14,432 nt of DNA from contig JBNKCG010000038.1 in NCBI GenBank assembly GCA_050287605.1, positions 1 through 14,432 of the forward strand. Direction: 5' to 3'. The notes beneath the pieces are model-generated. The model worked only from the letters and a program-made list of their open reading frames with translations. It had not been told where the DNA came from and ran no database searches. This document shows positions 7,347-13,313 of the stretch, one piece after another (position 1 is the first letter of the stretch; the number at the start of each line of letters is the position of its first letter). Made by a program: the position numbers and the translations under genes. The DNA is from QQUJ01 sp050287605. GTDB taxonomy: Bacteria; Pseudomonadota; Gammaproteobacteria; QQUJ01.

Positions 7347-10300
7347 GACAGACTCCCGGCGCTCAACAGATAGACGATGACCACGAAGGCCACGAAGTGC
7401 ACCGCGTAGGTCTGGCCGTTACCGGTGTAGAAGCGCCGCGCCACGTCCGCCCCGCTGTGCAGCGCGTCGCTGACGGCACCCCAGAACTGCGTGACGAAAG
7501 GCTGTGCCATGAAACCCAGCGCCTTGCGGTAGGGGGCGAAGAAGTTCCAGGCGAAGTGGGTGGTCTCGGGCCGGTAGGGCCGTTCGGCAGCGAACACGAT
7601 GTTGAACTGCTTGACCTTCTGCGCCTTGCGGTTGACGAACAGCAGCCAGGCAAACAGCGTCATGAAGATCACCCCGACGATGATCATGATGGAAACCGGT
7701 TCCCAGTACCCGTAGACGCTGCTGATGTGCAGTCCCTCCCAACTCAGGCCGCCGTTGGGGAAAAACTGGTTCATGAACTGGTCGACGCGGCGCAGCGCGA
7801 GCCCCGGCACCACCGCGAAGGCGAGCAGCAGTACGACGTAGATCATCTGCGGCAGTACGATCCAGAACGGCGCCTCCTTGAGTTTGCGGTGTTCGTCCTT
7901 CAACTGACCGAGGAAGAGGGTGTGGATCAGCCGGAACAGGTAGAGGAAGGCGATGGGGCCGGAGAGGAAGATCAGCACCATGGGCAGCCGCGCCTCGGAG
8001 TCGAGGATCGCGTTGTAAAAGATCCAGCGCCCGCCGAAGCCCGACAGCGGTGGTACGCCCGACATGGCGATGATGCCGATCAGCACGGCGATGAAGGAGA
8101 GCGGCATCAGCGTGATCAGGCCGCCCATCTGGTACATGGCACGGGTGCCGGTGCGCTTGGCGATGCCGCCCACCGAGAGGAACAGCATCGATTTGTAGAT
8201 GTAGTGGTTGATGACGAACATCAACGCCATCAGCCAGCCGAGATGATTCATCAACGCCAGGCCGAACAGCGCGTAGCCCATCTGGCCGATGGAGGAGTAG
8301 GCGAGCAGGCGTTTGGCGTCTTCCTGGAAGATGGCCATCAGGTTGCCCAGCAGCGCGGTGATGGCGCCGATCCAGAGCATGACGTGGGTGAGGTCGATGC
8401 CGAACAGTTCCTGGCGGCCCATGTTGATCAGCAGCACGAACAGACCGTAGAGGCCGGCCTTGAGCAGGATGCCCGAGACCATGGGCGAGACGTCGGTTTC
8501 GGCTTCCGCATGCGCGCCGGGCAGCCAGATGTGCAACCCGATGGCGGCGGTCTTGGTCATGAAGCCGATGGCCAGCAGCAGGAAGACCCAGGGTGCCAGC
8601 GGTGCGGTCAGCGCGTGCAGCGCGCCCACCTCGATGCTGACGGCGCCCTGCGCCGCCAGCGCGAAGCCGGTCAGGATCAGGAAGGCGCCGCCCAGCGAGA
8701 AGACCAGGTAGGAGAGGGCGTGCGGTTCGGAGTGTTTGCCGCGCAGGATCAGGAAGTAGGAGCCCACCGTGAGAATTTCCCAGGCGGCGAAGAAGTCGAA
8801 GGTGTCGGTGGCCTCGATCAGCAGCGTCATGCCCGCGAACATCAACATCGCCGCCGGGTAGAAACCGACGCGGCGACCGTGGGCATGGAAACTGGCCAGC
8901 AACGTGACCGCACCGCCCACGAGGAAGATGACGAAGAAGATCAACCGCAGCGGATCGTAGCCACCATAGGTGAGCAGGAAGTAGCTCACCATGCCGACGA
9001 TGGCGAGTGCGTTCTTGCTCCAGGCGGGCAGCCACTCGAGCACGAAGAACGCCAGCGCGAAGAGTAGCGGCAGGGTGAGCAGCAGATTGGTGCGCCCCGC
9101 GAGATCGCCCCACAGGTAGCCCAGCGCCCAGCCCACTAGCGCTGCGATACTTACCGCCAGCACGCCGCCCGGTGCGCACGAGACGGCCGTGTCCGGTTTG
9201 TCGCGCTTGATGGCGTAGCCGAACCAGCGGAACAGGTAGGCGGCTTCGATGAGCGCGCCGAACAGGATCCAGGCCAGCAGCACTACGCGCCCCTCGGCGG
9301 CGAGCACGCGCGCCAGCTCCCACTTGGCGTAAAAGCCGGGGAAGGGCGGCAGGCCGATCAGCAGGCAGAGAAACGAGGCGAAGGCGAACAGCAGCAGCGG
9401 ATGGCCGCGCAACGCCGCCCATCCCGTGAGCTCTCGGTCCGCGATCAATCCCGACAGCCAGTAAAGCCCCGCCTTGGCGACGGCGTGGGCGACCAACAGG
9501 CCGAGGGCAACGAAACCGGTGAGGTCGCCGAGTACGTCGCGCTGGCCGAGCACCGTCAGGATCAGCCCGATCTGCGCCACCGAGGAGTAGCCGAGCAGGC
9601 GGCGGTCGTTGCGCTGCGTCAACGCCAGCAGATTGCCAGCCACGAAACTGACGATGCCAATGCCTGTGGCGACCGGCAACCAGGCCGCGCCGCCCGCCGC
9701 CAGCAGTTTGTCTACGGCGTAGAGCCCCGCGGCGCCACCGGCGGCCGAGAACAGCGCCGAGTAAGCCGGATGCGCTGACTCGTAGATATCCAGTGCCCAG
9801 CCGTTGGCCGGCACCGGCTTCAGCTCCGCCACCAGGGCGATGAAGATCAGGAAGAAGGCTAGCGCGCCGTTGGGCAGCAGGCCCAGCGAGGCGTCGCTCA
9901 TGCCGTCGATGTTGAGGGTGCCGGTGGCGTGGTAGGCGAAGATGATGCCGACCAGTAGCAGGATGGAGATGACTTGCGAGACCACCAGGTATTTGAAACC
10001 GGCGGCGAGGGCGCGTTCGTCCTCGGAGAGCAGGATCAGGCCGCCGGTGGCAATGGCCGCCAGCTCGAAGAAGACGAACAGGTTGAAGGCGTCGCGGGTG
10101 AGGATGATGCCGCAATAGGCCATGACGGCGATCAGCCATACCGCCATGGCGCGACGGCCCAGGCGAACGAGTGTCTCGCGCAGCGCCAGCGCCGAGAGCA
10201 GGCCGGTGGCGCAGACGATCAGCGTCAGCGCCGCTTCGGGTAGTCCCATGCGCAGGTTGATGGCAAAGGGCGGCGGCGTGCCGGCGGTGTAGATCTCTAC

Positions 10301-10474
10301 CGGAGCGATGCCTTCGACGACGAAGGCCAACAGCCAGCTGGCGGCGATCCAGGTCATGAAGCCGAGGGCGGCGAGGGTGAGCGCGTAGCCGGCGTGGCGC
10401 CAGGTGTCCTTGAGCAGGCCGAGCAGAAAGGCGGCGCCCAGGGCGGTGGCGATGATGAGGATCGCGCTTACCAT
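7343..10474 (-). CDS. Double MrpD-type antiporter subunit (MbxH'/MbxH-like fusion)
   Basis: A 1043-residue membrane protein with two complete antiporter (proton_antipo_M) modules in one chain. Module 1 spans about residues 1-460: TM5 Glu E137 in FVFFELAAI, K334 in HAVAKAGLYWL, and K384 in GLPPFPGFYAKWEL. At its TM7 site it reads AELKPVPANGWALDIYE, with E217 where Lys is usual and K219 two residues on. Module 2 spans about 500-890: E566 in FAAWEILTV, K641 in KTAAIGLHIWLPGAHAEAE, K761 in NHYIYKSMLFL, and R816 in GVPPLSGFGGRW, where Lys is common. A hydrophobic linker (about 460-530) joins them, and a tail to 1043 ends in one more helix. These subunits carry ions through buried charged residues. 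The start overlaps the mrpC-like stop by 7 bases. No internal stop separates the modules, so this is a true fusion in this sequence. Confidence 0.9.
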   Translation of the reverse strand: MVSAILIIATALGAAFLLGLLKDTWRHAGYALTLAALGFMTWIAASWLLAFVVEGIAPVEIYTAGTPPPFAINLRMGLPEAALTLIVCATGLLSALALRETLVRLGRRAMAVWLIAVMAYCGIILTRDAFNLFVFFELAAIATGGLILLSEDERALAAGFKYLVVSQVISILLLVGIIFAYHATGTLNIDGMSDASLGLLPNGALAFFLIFIALVAELKPVPANGWALDIYESAHPAYSALFSAAGGAAGLYAVDKLLAAGGAAWLPVATGIGIVSFVAGNLLALTQRNDRRLLGYSSVAQIGLILTVLGQRDVLGDLTGFVALGLLVAHAVAKAGLYWLSGLIADRELTGWAALRGHPLLLFAFASFLCLLIGLPPFPGFYAKWELARVLAAEGRVVLLAWILFGALIEAAYLFRWFGYAIKRDKPDTAVSCAPGGVLAVSIAALVGWALGYLWGDLAGRTNLLLTLPLLFALAFFVLEWLPAWSKNALAIVGMVSYFLLTYGGYDPLRLIFFVIFLVGGAVTLLASFHAHGRRVGFYPAAMLMFAGMTLLIEATDTFDFFAAWEILTVGSYFLILRGKHSEPHALSYLVFSLGGAFLILTGFALAAQGAVSIEVGALHALTAPLAPWVFLLLAIGFMTKTAAIGLHIWLPGAHAEAETDVSPMVSGILLKAGLYGLFVLLINMGRQELFGIDLTHVMLWIGAITALLGNLMAIFQEDAKRLLAYSSIGQMGYALFGLALMNHLGWLMALMFVINHYIYKSMLFLSVGGIAKRTGTRAMYQMGGLITLMPLSFIAVLIGIIAMSGVPPLSGFGGRWIFYNAILDSEARLPMVLIFLSGPIAFLYLFRLIHTLFLGQLKDEHRKLKEAPFWIVLPQMIYVVLLLAFAVVPGLALRRVDQFMNQFFPNGGLSWEGLHISSVYGYWEPVSIMIIVGVIFMTLFAWLLFVNRKAQKVKQFNIVFAAERPYRPETTHFAWNFFAPYRKALGFMAQPFVTQFWGAVSDALHSGADVARRFYTGNGQTYAVHFVAFVVIVYLLSAGSLS
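7353..7357 (-). promoter_or_regulatory. Ribosome binding site deciding the GTG start of the nuoH-like gene
   Basis: On the minus strand GGGAG stands 6 bases before the GTG at 7346, inside the end of the antiporter gene. It supports the GTG over the ATG fifteen bases further in. Confidence 0.55.
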
Positions 10475-10827
10475 TTGAGCTCCGTGAACTTGCCGATATC
10501 GAGGGAGCGCTTGCGTTCAAAGAGTTTGTACGCGTAGGCCAGCATCAGCGCGGTGATGCCGACACCGATGACGATGGCGGTGAGCACCAGCGCCTGCGGC
10601 ACCGGATCGATGATGCGCGCCGCGGCTTCTGCGGCGGGCACCGCCTGATCGAGAATGGGTGCGGTGCGGCCGGGCAGGTAGCCGACGGCAACGATGACGA
10701 TGTTGACGCCGGCGTCGGCGATGGTGAAGGCGACGATCATGCGCAGCAGGTTGCGGTTGGTGAGCGCGCCGTAAAGACCGATGAGGATCAGGATGAAGCC
10801 AGCCGCCATGGCGATTTGCGCGATCAC
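10468..10827 (-). CDS. mrpC: MrpC/NuoK-like antiporter subunit (MbxG)
   Basis: A 119-residue, three-helix membrane protein of the MrpC/NuoK family. Visible features are a first helix with GFILILIGLYGALTNRNLLR, a second with IADAGVNIVIVAVGY, and a third with ALVLTAIVIGVGITALMLAYAY. Family members are about 100-115 residues, so the length fits. The start is GTG at 10827, with GGAGG 4 bases ahead (10832-10836) and a GTGA overlap with the upstream mrpB-type gene; an ATG at residue 7 is possible. It is one of the small subunits of Mrp antiporters and of the membrane arm of Mbh/Mbx complexes. Confidence 0.9.
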   Translation of the reverse strand: MIAQIAMAAGFILILIGLYGALTNRNLLRMIVAFTIADAGVNIVIVAVGYLPGRTAPILDQAVPAAEAAARIIDPVPQALVLTAIVIGVGITALMLAYAYKLFERKRSLDIGKFTELKW

Positions 10828-11519
10828 AGTTCCTCCGTTTGGGAGAGGTCCGCGAGCATGGACGAGAACTCGGCGCCGACTTTGAGACCGATGAGCGAAT
10901 AGATCAGCGGAATCGCCCCCGCCGAGAGTAGCTGCCCCAATTCACCCAGCGGCAGGATGCGGTTGTCGAGAAAACCGCCGGCGAGGATCAGGCCGAGCAG
11001 ACCGATGCCAACGTAGAAGGTGCCGGCCAGCGATTCGACGGTGGCGATGAAGCGGTGACTGAAGTGCTTGAGCGGATCGGCGAGTAGGGTCAGCAGCACG
11101 CCCGAGGCGATCACCGCGCCGCCCTGGAAGCCGCCGCCGGGTGTCAGATGGCCGTTGACGAAGATGTAGACACCGAGCAGCAGGATCAGCGGCACCAGCA
11201 GCCGGGTTCCGGTGGTCAGCAGTTCGCCCACCGGGGTCAGTACGCGCGCTGTTTCACGGCGCCGGCTGCCGCTCAGTACCAGGCCGACGATGGCGGCGGT
11301 GAGGAACAGCACCGTGACTTCGCCCAGCGTGTCCAGGCCGCGGTAGGTCACGATGATGGCGGTGACGATGTTGGCTGCGCCCACGTCCGTGGCGGTGTGT
11401 TCGGCGTAGTAGTGGCCGGTGAGATTGAGTTCGGCGTCGGGCTGGTAGCCGATCAGCAGCTGCCAGAAGACCGCGCCCAGCAGGAGCACCAGCAGCAGGG
11501 CGACGAAGCGCTTAATCAT
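10824..11519 (-). CDS. mrpB: MbhE-like (MrpA C-terminal) domain fused to MrpB/MbhF domain
   Basis: A 231-residue membrane protein with two domains. Residues 1-85 resemble the MrpA C-terminal/MbhE domain: a first helix, then NIVTAIIVTYRGLDTLGEVTVL (50-71; core motif YRGLDTLGE). Residues about 95-231 are MrpB/MbhF, with the signature VNGHLTPGGGFQGGAV (121-136) and three further helices. In canonical Mrp the first domain is the tail of MrpA, and in archaeal Mbh it is a separate gene. ATG 11519 has GGAGG (11526-11530) 6 bases ahead and overlaps the preceding stop by 8 bases. It contributes to the Na+/H+ module of the complex. Confidence 0.85.
   Translation of the reverse strand: MIKRFVALLLVLLLGAVFWQLLIGYQPDAELNLTGHYYAEHTATDVGAANIVTAIIVTYRGLDTLGEVTVLFLTAAIVGLVLSGSRRRETARVLTPVGELLTTGTRLLVPLILLLGVYIFVNGHLTPGGGFQGGAVIASGVLLTLLADPLKHFSHRFIATVESLAGTFYVGIGLLGLILAGGFLDNRILPLGELGQLLSAGAIPLIYSLIGLKVGAEFSSMLADLSQTEEL
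10832..10836 (-). promoter_or_regulatory. Ribosome binding site deciding the GTG start of mrpC
   Basis: GGAGG on the minus strand, 4 bases before GTG 10827 and inside the upstream coding sequence. It makes the GTG preferable to the downstream ATG at 10809. Confidence 0.6.
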
Positions 11520-11790
11520 CGGCGGCCTCCACGCGGTGGTCTTTTGCGCCCCCGCGGATGCGCCCGAGCACGAAGAAGAACAGGAAGGTGGTGAGTCCGC
11601 TGCCGATGGCCGCCTCGGTCATGGCGACGTCGGGGGCGGCCAGCAGCACGAACAGCACCGAAGCGAGCAGGCTCACCAGGCCGGCGGCGAGTATGGCCAC
11701 CGGCAGTGCATGGGTGCGGATTGCCACCAGCGCGGCGACGATCATCGCGGTTGCCAGCAGCGCGGCGATGGCCAGTGGCAGGGCGCTCAT
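11512..11790 (-). CDS. MbhD-like small membrane subunit (DUF4040, MrpA fragment)
   Basis: A 92-residue, three-helix protein. The diagnostic segment is LLAAPDVAMTEAAIGSGLTT (49-68), which matches the PDVAxTEAAxGxG motif of the MbhD/DUF4040 domain, found as part of MrpA in standard Mrp antiporters and as a separate gene in Mbh/Mbx. A charged tail of about 15 residues ends it. An open frame continues upstream to 12171, but that portion is out-of-frame mrpG/mrpF sequence. ATG 11790 has GGAGAG 5 bases ahead (11796-11801) and overlaps the mrpG stop as ATGA. It is the subunit that would contact the antiporter core. Confidence 0.87.
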   Translation of the reverse strand: MSALPLAIAALLATAMIVAALVAIRTHALPVAILAAGLVSLLASVLFVLLAAPDVAMTEAAIGSGLTTFLFFFVLGRIRGGAKDHRVEAADD

Positions 11791-12131
11791 TGCGGCTCTC
11801 CGCTGTCTTCGGCAAGACGGTCGACGACCGTTTTGTCGCTCTTCTCGGTGCCGATACGGTGCGCGGCGCGGGCCAGTACCTGCGAGGAGAGGGGATTGGA
11901 GAAGAGGATGAAGAGGCCGATCAGCAGCAGTTTCAGGGTCCACGCCGGCTGCAGGCAGGCGATGCCGGCCAGGGTCAGCAGCGTGCCCAGCGTGGTCGCC
12001 TTGGTGCCGGCCTGAATGCGGTTGAACAGATCGGGCATGCGCACCAGACCCAGGCCGCCGAGAAACAGAAACGCGGCGCCGGCCACCAGCAGCAGCCCGC
12101 CGAGAAGGGTGAGCGGGGTGTCGGCGAGCAT
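11787..12131 (-). CDS. mrpG: MrpG antiporter subunit (MbxC)
   Basis: A 114-residue membrane protein with three helices. The family signature GLVRMPDLFNRIQAGTKATTLG (28-49; core RMPDLFNRIQAGTKA) is clear. A cytoplasmic tail of about 30 residues follows NPLSSQVLARAAH. MrpG is a small scaffold subunit of the Mrp complex. ATG 12131 shares its A with the stop of mrpF (TGATG), so re-initiation is likely; the end overlaps the next start by four bases. Confidence 0.92.
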   Translation of the reverse strand: MLADTPLTLLGGLLLVAGAAFLFLGGLGLVRMPDLFNRIQAGTKATTLGTLLTLAGIACLQPAWTLKLLLIGLFILFSNPLSSQVLARAAHRIGTEKSDKTVVDRLAEDSGEPQ

Positions 12132-12391
12132 CACAGCCCCCGCTCCAGGTAGCGTGCCACCGCGATGACACCGAGGAAGGAGAGCAGGGCGTAGACCAGC
12201 GCCACGTCCAGGTAGATGCCCCGTCCCCCGACCAGGGCGAGCAGAGCGATGCCCGTGACGGCGACGATGGTCATCACGTCGAAGGCGACCACCCGGTCGG
12301 CGGCGGAGGGGCCGACCACGAAGCGCCACAGCGCCAGCAGCAGAGCGAGGCCGGCGAGGCAGGCGGCGAGGGTGACCAGCGTCTCAGCCAT
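12131..12391 (-). CDS. mrpF: MrpF antiporter subunit (MbxB)
   Basis: An 86-residue, three-helix membrane protein. The signature FVVGPSAADRVVAFDVMT (24-41; the family GPSxxDRVxAxD motif) identifies it, followed by YLDVALVYALLSFLGVIAVARY. Length is normal for MrpF (about 85-95). ATG 12391 lies inside the end of mrpE, with GGAGG (12398-12402) six bases ahead and an 8-base overlap with the mrpE stop. Confidence 0.93.
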   Translation of the reverse strand: MAETLVTLAACLAGLALLLALWRFVVGPSAADRVVAFDVMTIVAVTGIALLALVGGRGIYLDVALVYALLSFLGVIAVARYLERGL

Positions 12392-12878
12392 ACATCACCT
12401 CCAAGTAGCGCTCGAACCCGGCCACGATGCTGGTGGTGGCGGCCTCGATATCGGTGGATTCCACAGTCACCCAGTGGATGTAGAGCCACTCGCCGTCCAG
12501 CTCGACCGTTAGCGTGCCGGGTGTCAGGGTGATGGAATTGGCCAGCAGCAATCGGCCCACGGGGCTCTTGAGCCGGGTGCGTACCTTGACGATGCCCGGC
12601 TTCACCGGTAGCGACGGCGACAGCACGATGGCCGCAAGCCGCAGGTTGGCCTTGACCAGTTCCGTGAGGAAATAGAAGAGATAGATAACCGCTGCGCCGA
12701 AGGCACGCGGCGTGGCTTGAAAACCGGAGAGAAAACTGGAGCCCGAAAAGAGCAGTGAGATGAGGATAGCTGCCGCGAAACCGACTGCCAGGACATCGGG
12801 TGCCAACGAACCGTTCAACACCGACCAAAAGACGACCAGGACCACTACGAGCAGCGACACGTCGCGCGCCTTCAGCAT
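12384..12878 (-). CDS. mrpE: MrpE antiporter subunit (MbxA), first gene of the operon
   Basis: A 164-residue protein with two or three N-terminal helices (about 7-50 and 60-75) and a cytoplasmic C-terminal domain. The MrpE signature is the block LLLANSITLTPGTLTVELDG (109-128), followed by LYIHWVTVES. MrpE is needed for assembly and activity of Mrp antiporters. The ATG at 12878 follows a purine-rich GGGGGAAGG. It opens the 13-gene run, so the upstream 435-base gap should hold the promoter. Confidence 0.93.
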   Translation of the reverse strand: MLKARDVSLLVVVLVVFWSVLNGSLAPDVLAVGFAAAILISLLFSGSSFLSGFQATPRAFGAAVIYLFYFLTELVKANLRLAAIVLSPSLPVKPGIVKVRTRLKSPVGRLLLANSITLTPGTLTVELDGEWLYIHWVTVESTDIEAATTSIVAGFERYLEVMYG

Positions 12879-12908
12879 CCTTCCCCCAAACTTCAGGTCA
12901 TTCGTGAT

Positions 12909-12927
12909 TGCCGGCGGTCAGCCGGCA
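12909..12927. repeat. GC-rich hairpin in the mrpE leader
   Basis: Perfect 7-base arms TGCCGGC / GCCGGCA with a 5-base loop. It lies 30 bases before the mrpE start, so it would be in the 5' untranslated RNA. It could be a stabilising stem, or a degenerate copy of the dispersed short inverted repeats common in proteobacterial gaps. Confidence 0.55.
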
Positions 12928-12940
12928 TCCCCATCACCGC

Positions 12941-12961
12941 CTTACACCTCCCGTGTGTAAG
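12941..12961. repeat. 7-bp inverted repeat CTTACAC-N7-GTGTAAG
   Basis: Perfect arms of seven bases around a 7-base centre. Its centre is about 30 bases (three helical turns) from the centre of the larger dyad at 12967-12994, so both may be protein sites on the same face of the helix, or it may form an RNA hairpin in the leader. Confidence 0.5.
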
Positions 12962-12966
12962 ATGTG

Positions 12967-12994
12967 TTGAATATTAGCGCATACTAATACTCAA
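12967..12994. promoter_or_regulatory. 28-bp near-perfect dyad, putative operator
   Basis: Left arm TTGAATATTAG (12967-12977), 6-base centre CGCATA, right arm CTAATACTCAA (12984-12994); 10 of 11 positions are complementary. It is AT-rich in a GC-rich genome, lies about 90 bases upstream of mrpE, and overlaps a minus-strand TAATAT. This looks like a binding site for a dimeric regulator. I do not recognise the consensus; it is not an FNR site. No T run follows, so it is unlikely to be a terminator. Confidence 0.55.
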
Positions 12995-13005
12995 TGCACA
13001 GACCG

Positions 13006-13019
13006 ATTTCGCATTTCGC
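13006..13019. repeat. Tandem 7-bp direct repeat ATTTCGC
   Basis: Two adjacent perfect copies of ATTTCGC just upstream of the large dyad relative to mrpE. It could be a half-site pair for a regulator, or chance. Confidence 0.3.
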
Positions 13020-13020
13020 A

Positions 13021-13037
13021 CGAAAAAAATCTTTTCG
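13021..13037. repeat. AT-rich inverted repeat CGAAAA-N5-TTTTCG
   Basis: Six-base perfect arms with an AAATC centre. The A/T tracts make this the most bendable part of the gap. It might be an upstream promoter element or a weak terminator for the cyclase gene. Confidence 0.35.
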
Positions 13038-13052
13038 AACCTTGCGTTATCA

Positions 13053-13069
13053 CCTACCTCGCGGGTAGG
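13053..13069. repeat. Inverted repeat CCTACC-N5-GGTAGG
   Basis: Six-base perfect arms with a TCGCG centre. On the minus strand the T-rich stretch comes only about 25 bases later, so it does not fit a classical terminator for the cyclase gene. Function unknown. Confidence 0.35.
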
Positions 13070-13219
13070 GAATGCGATCGTTACGGGGATCGTGCGTTGC
13101 GATTTGGGAGCGGATTTCCCCGACGTCGATAGGGCATCGGCGTTTGCGTCGCACGGCATTACACGACCCACTCCGCCGATGATGCTCGCTCCGATGGCTG
13201 CGGTGCCCGTGAAGCGGTG

Positions 13220-13234
13220 CCAGTGGGCCACTGG
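13220..13234. repeat. 15-bp palindrome CCAGTGG-G-CCACTGG
   Basis: Seven-base perfect arms around one base, 80 bases after the cyclase stop. Such tight symmetry suits a protein site better than an RNA hairpin. It may be chance in GC-rich DNA. Confidence 0.3.
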
Positions 13235-13313
13235 GTTGTGTTGCTTCCGGACGTCTATATGTTGGGCGCGCTCTGCGATCCCCGCGTTGTCACCTCTCCG
13301 TTGCTGCATTCGG

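Larger units (their letters stand above)
12879..13313. other. 435-base gap: probable control region of the redox operon
   Basis: No gene is recognised here. The half nearest mrpE (12879-13080) is more AT-rich in places than its surroundings and contains five inverted repeats in 160 bases, listed separately where convincing. A -10-like TAATAT occurs on the minus strand at 12971-12976, but no good -35 at 16-18 bases was found, and no sigma-54 GG-N10-GC pair was seen. The half nearest the cyclase gene (13081-13313) is open in frames on both strands with no recognised motif. No standard terminator (stem followed by a T run) was found for the cyclase gene, so read-through into the operon cannot be excluded. 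Confidence 0.6.

Noticed and set aside
7397..9067. Plus-strand open frame of 556 codons antisense to the antiporter gene
   Set aside because: Composition is dominated by Gln, Glu, His and Asp with no motif or ribosome site; it mirrors codon bias of the opposite strand.
7419..10520. A very long second open frame on the minus strand across the antiporter gene, about 1033 codons
   Set aside because: It is an alternative frame of the real membrane protein; the translation is rich in Arg, His and Pro with no domain motif, a typical shadow in GC-rich DNA.
10468..12878. A stand-alone Mrp Na+/H+ antiporter operon
   Set aside because: MrpA is broken into MbhD/MbhE-type pieces without its large antiporter part, and the genes run without a gap into nuoH/B/C/D-like genes, as in Mbh/Mbx complexes.
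12941..12961. Rho-independent terminator for the cyclase gene
   Set aside because: The stem is followed by GC-rich sequence on the minus strand rather than a T run.
12974..13309. Possible 111-residue small protein on the minus strand after the cyclase gene
   Set aside because: No ribosome site, no motif, and it overlaps the AT-rich dyads thought to be regulatory; kept only as a low-interest observation.
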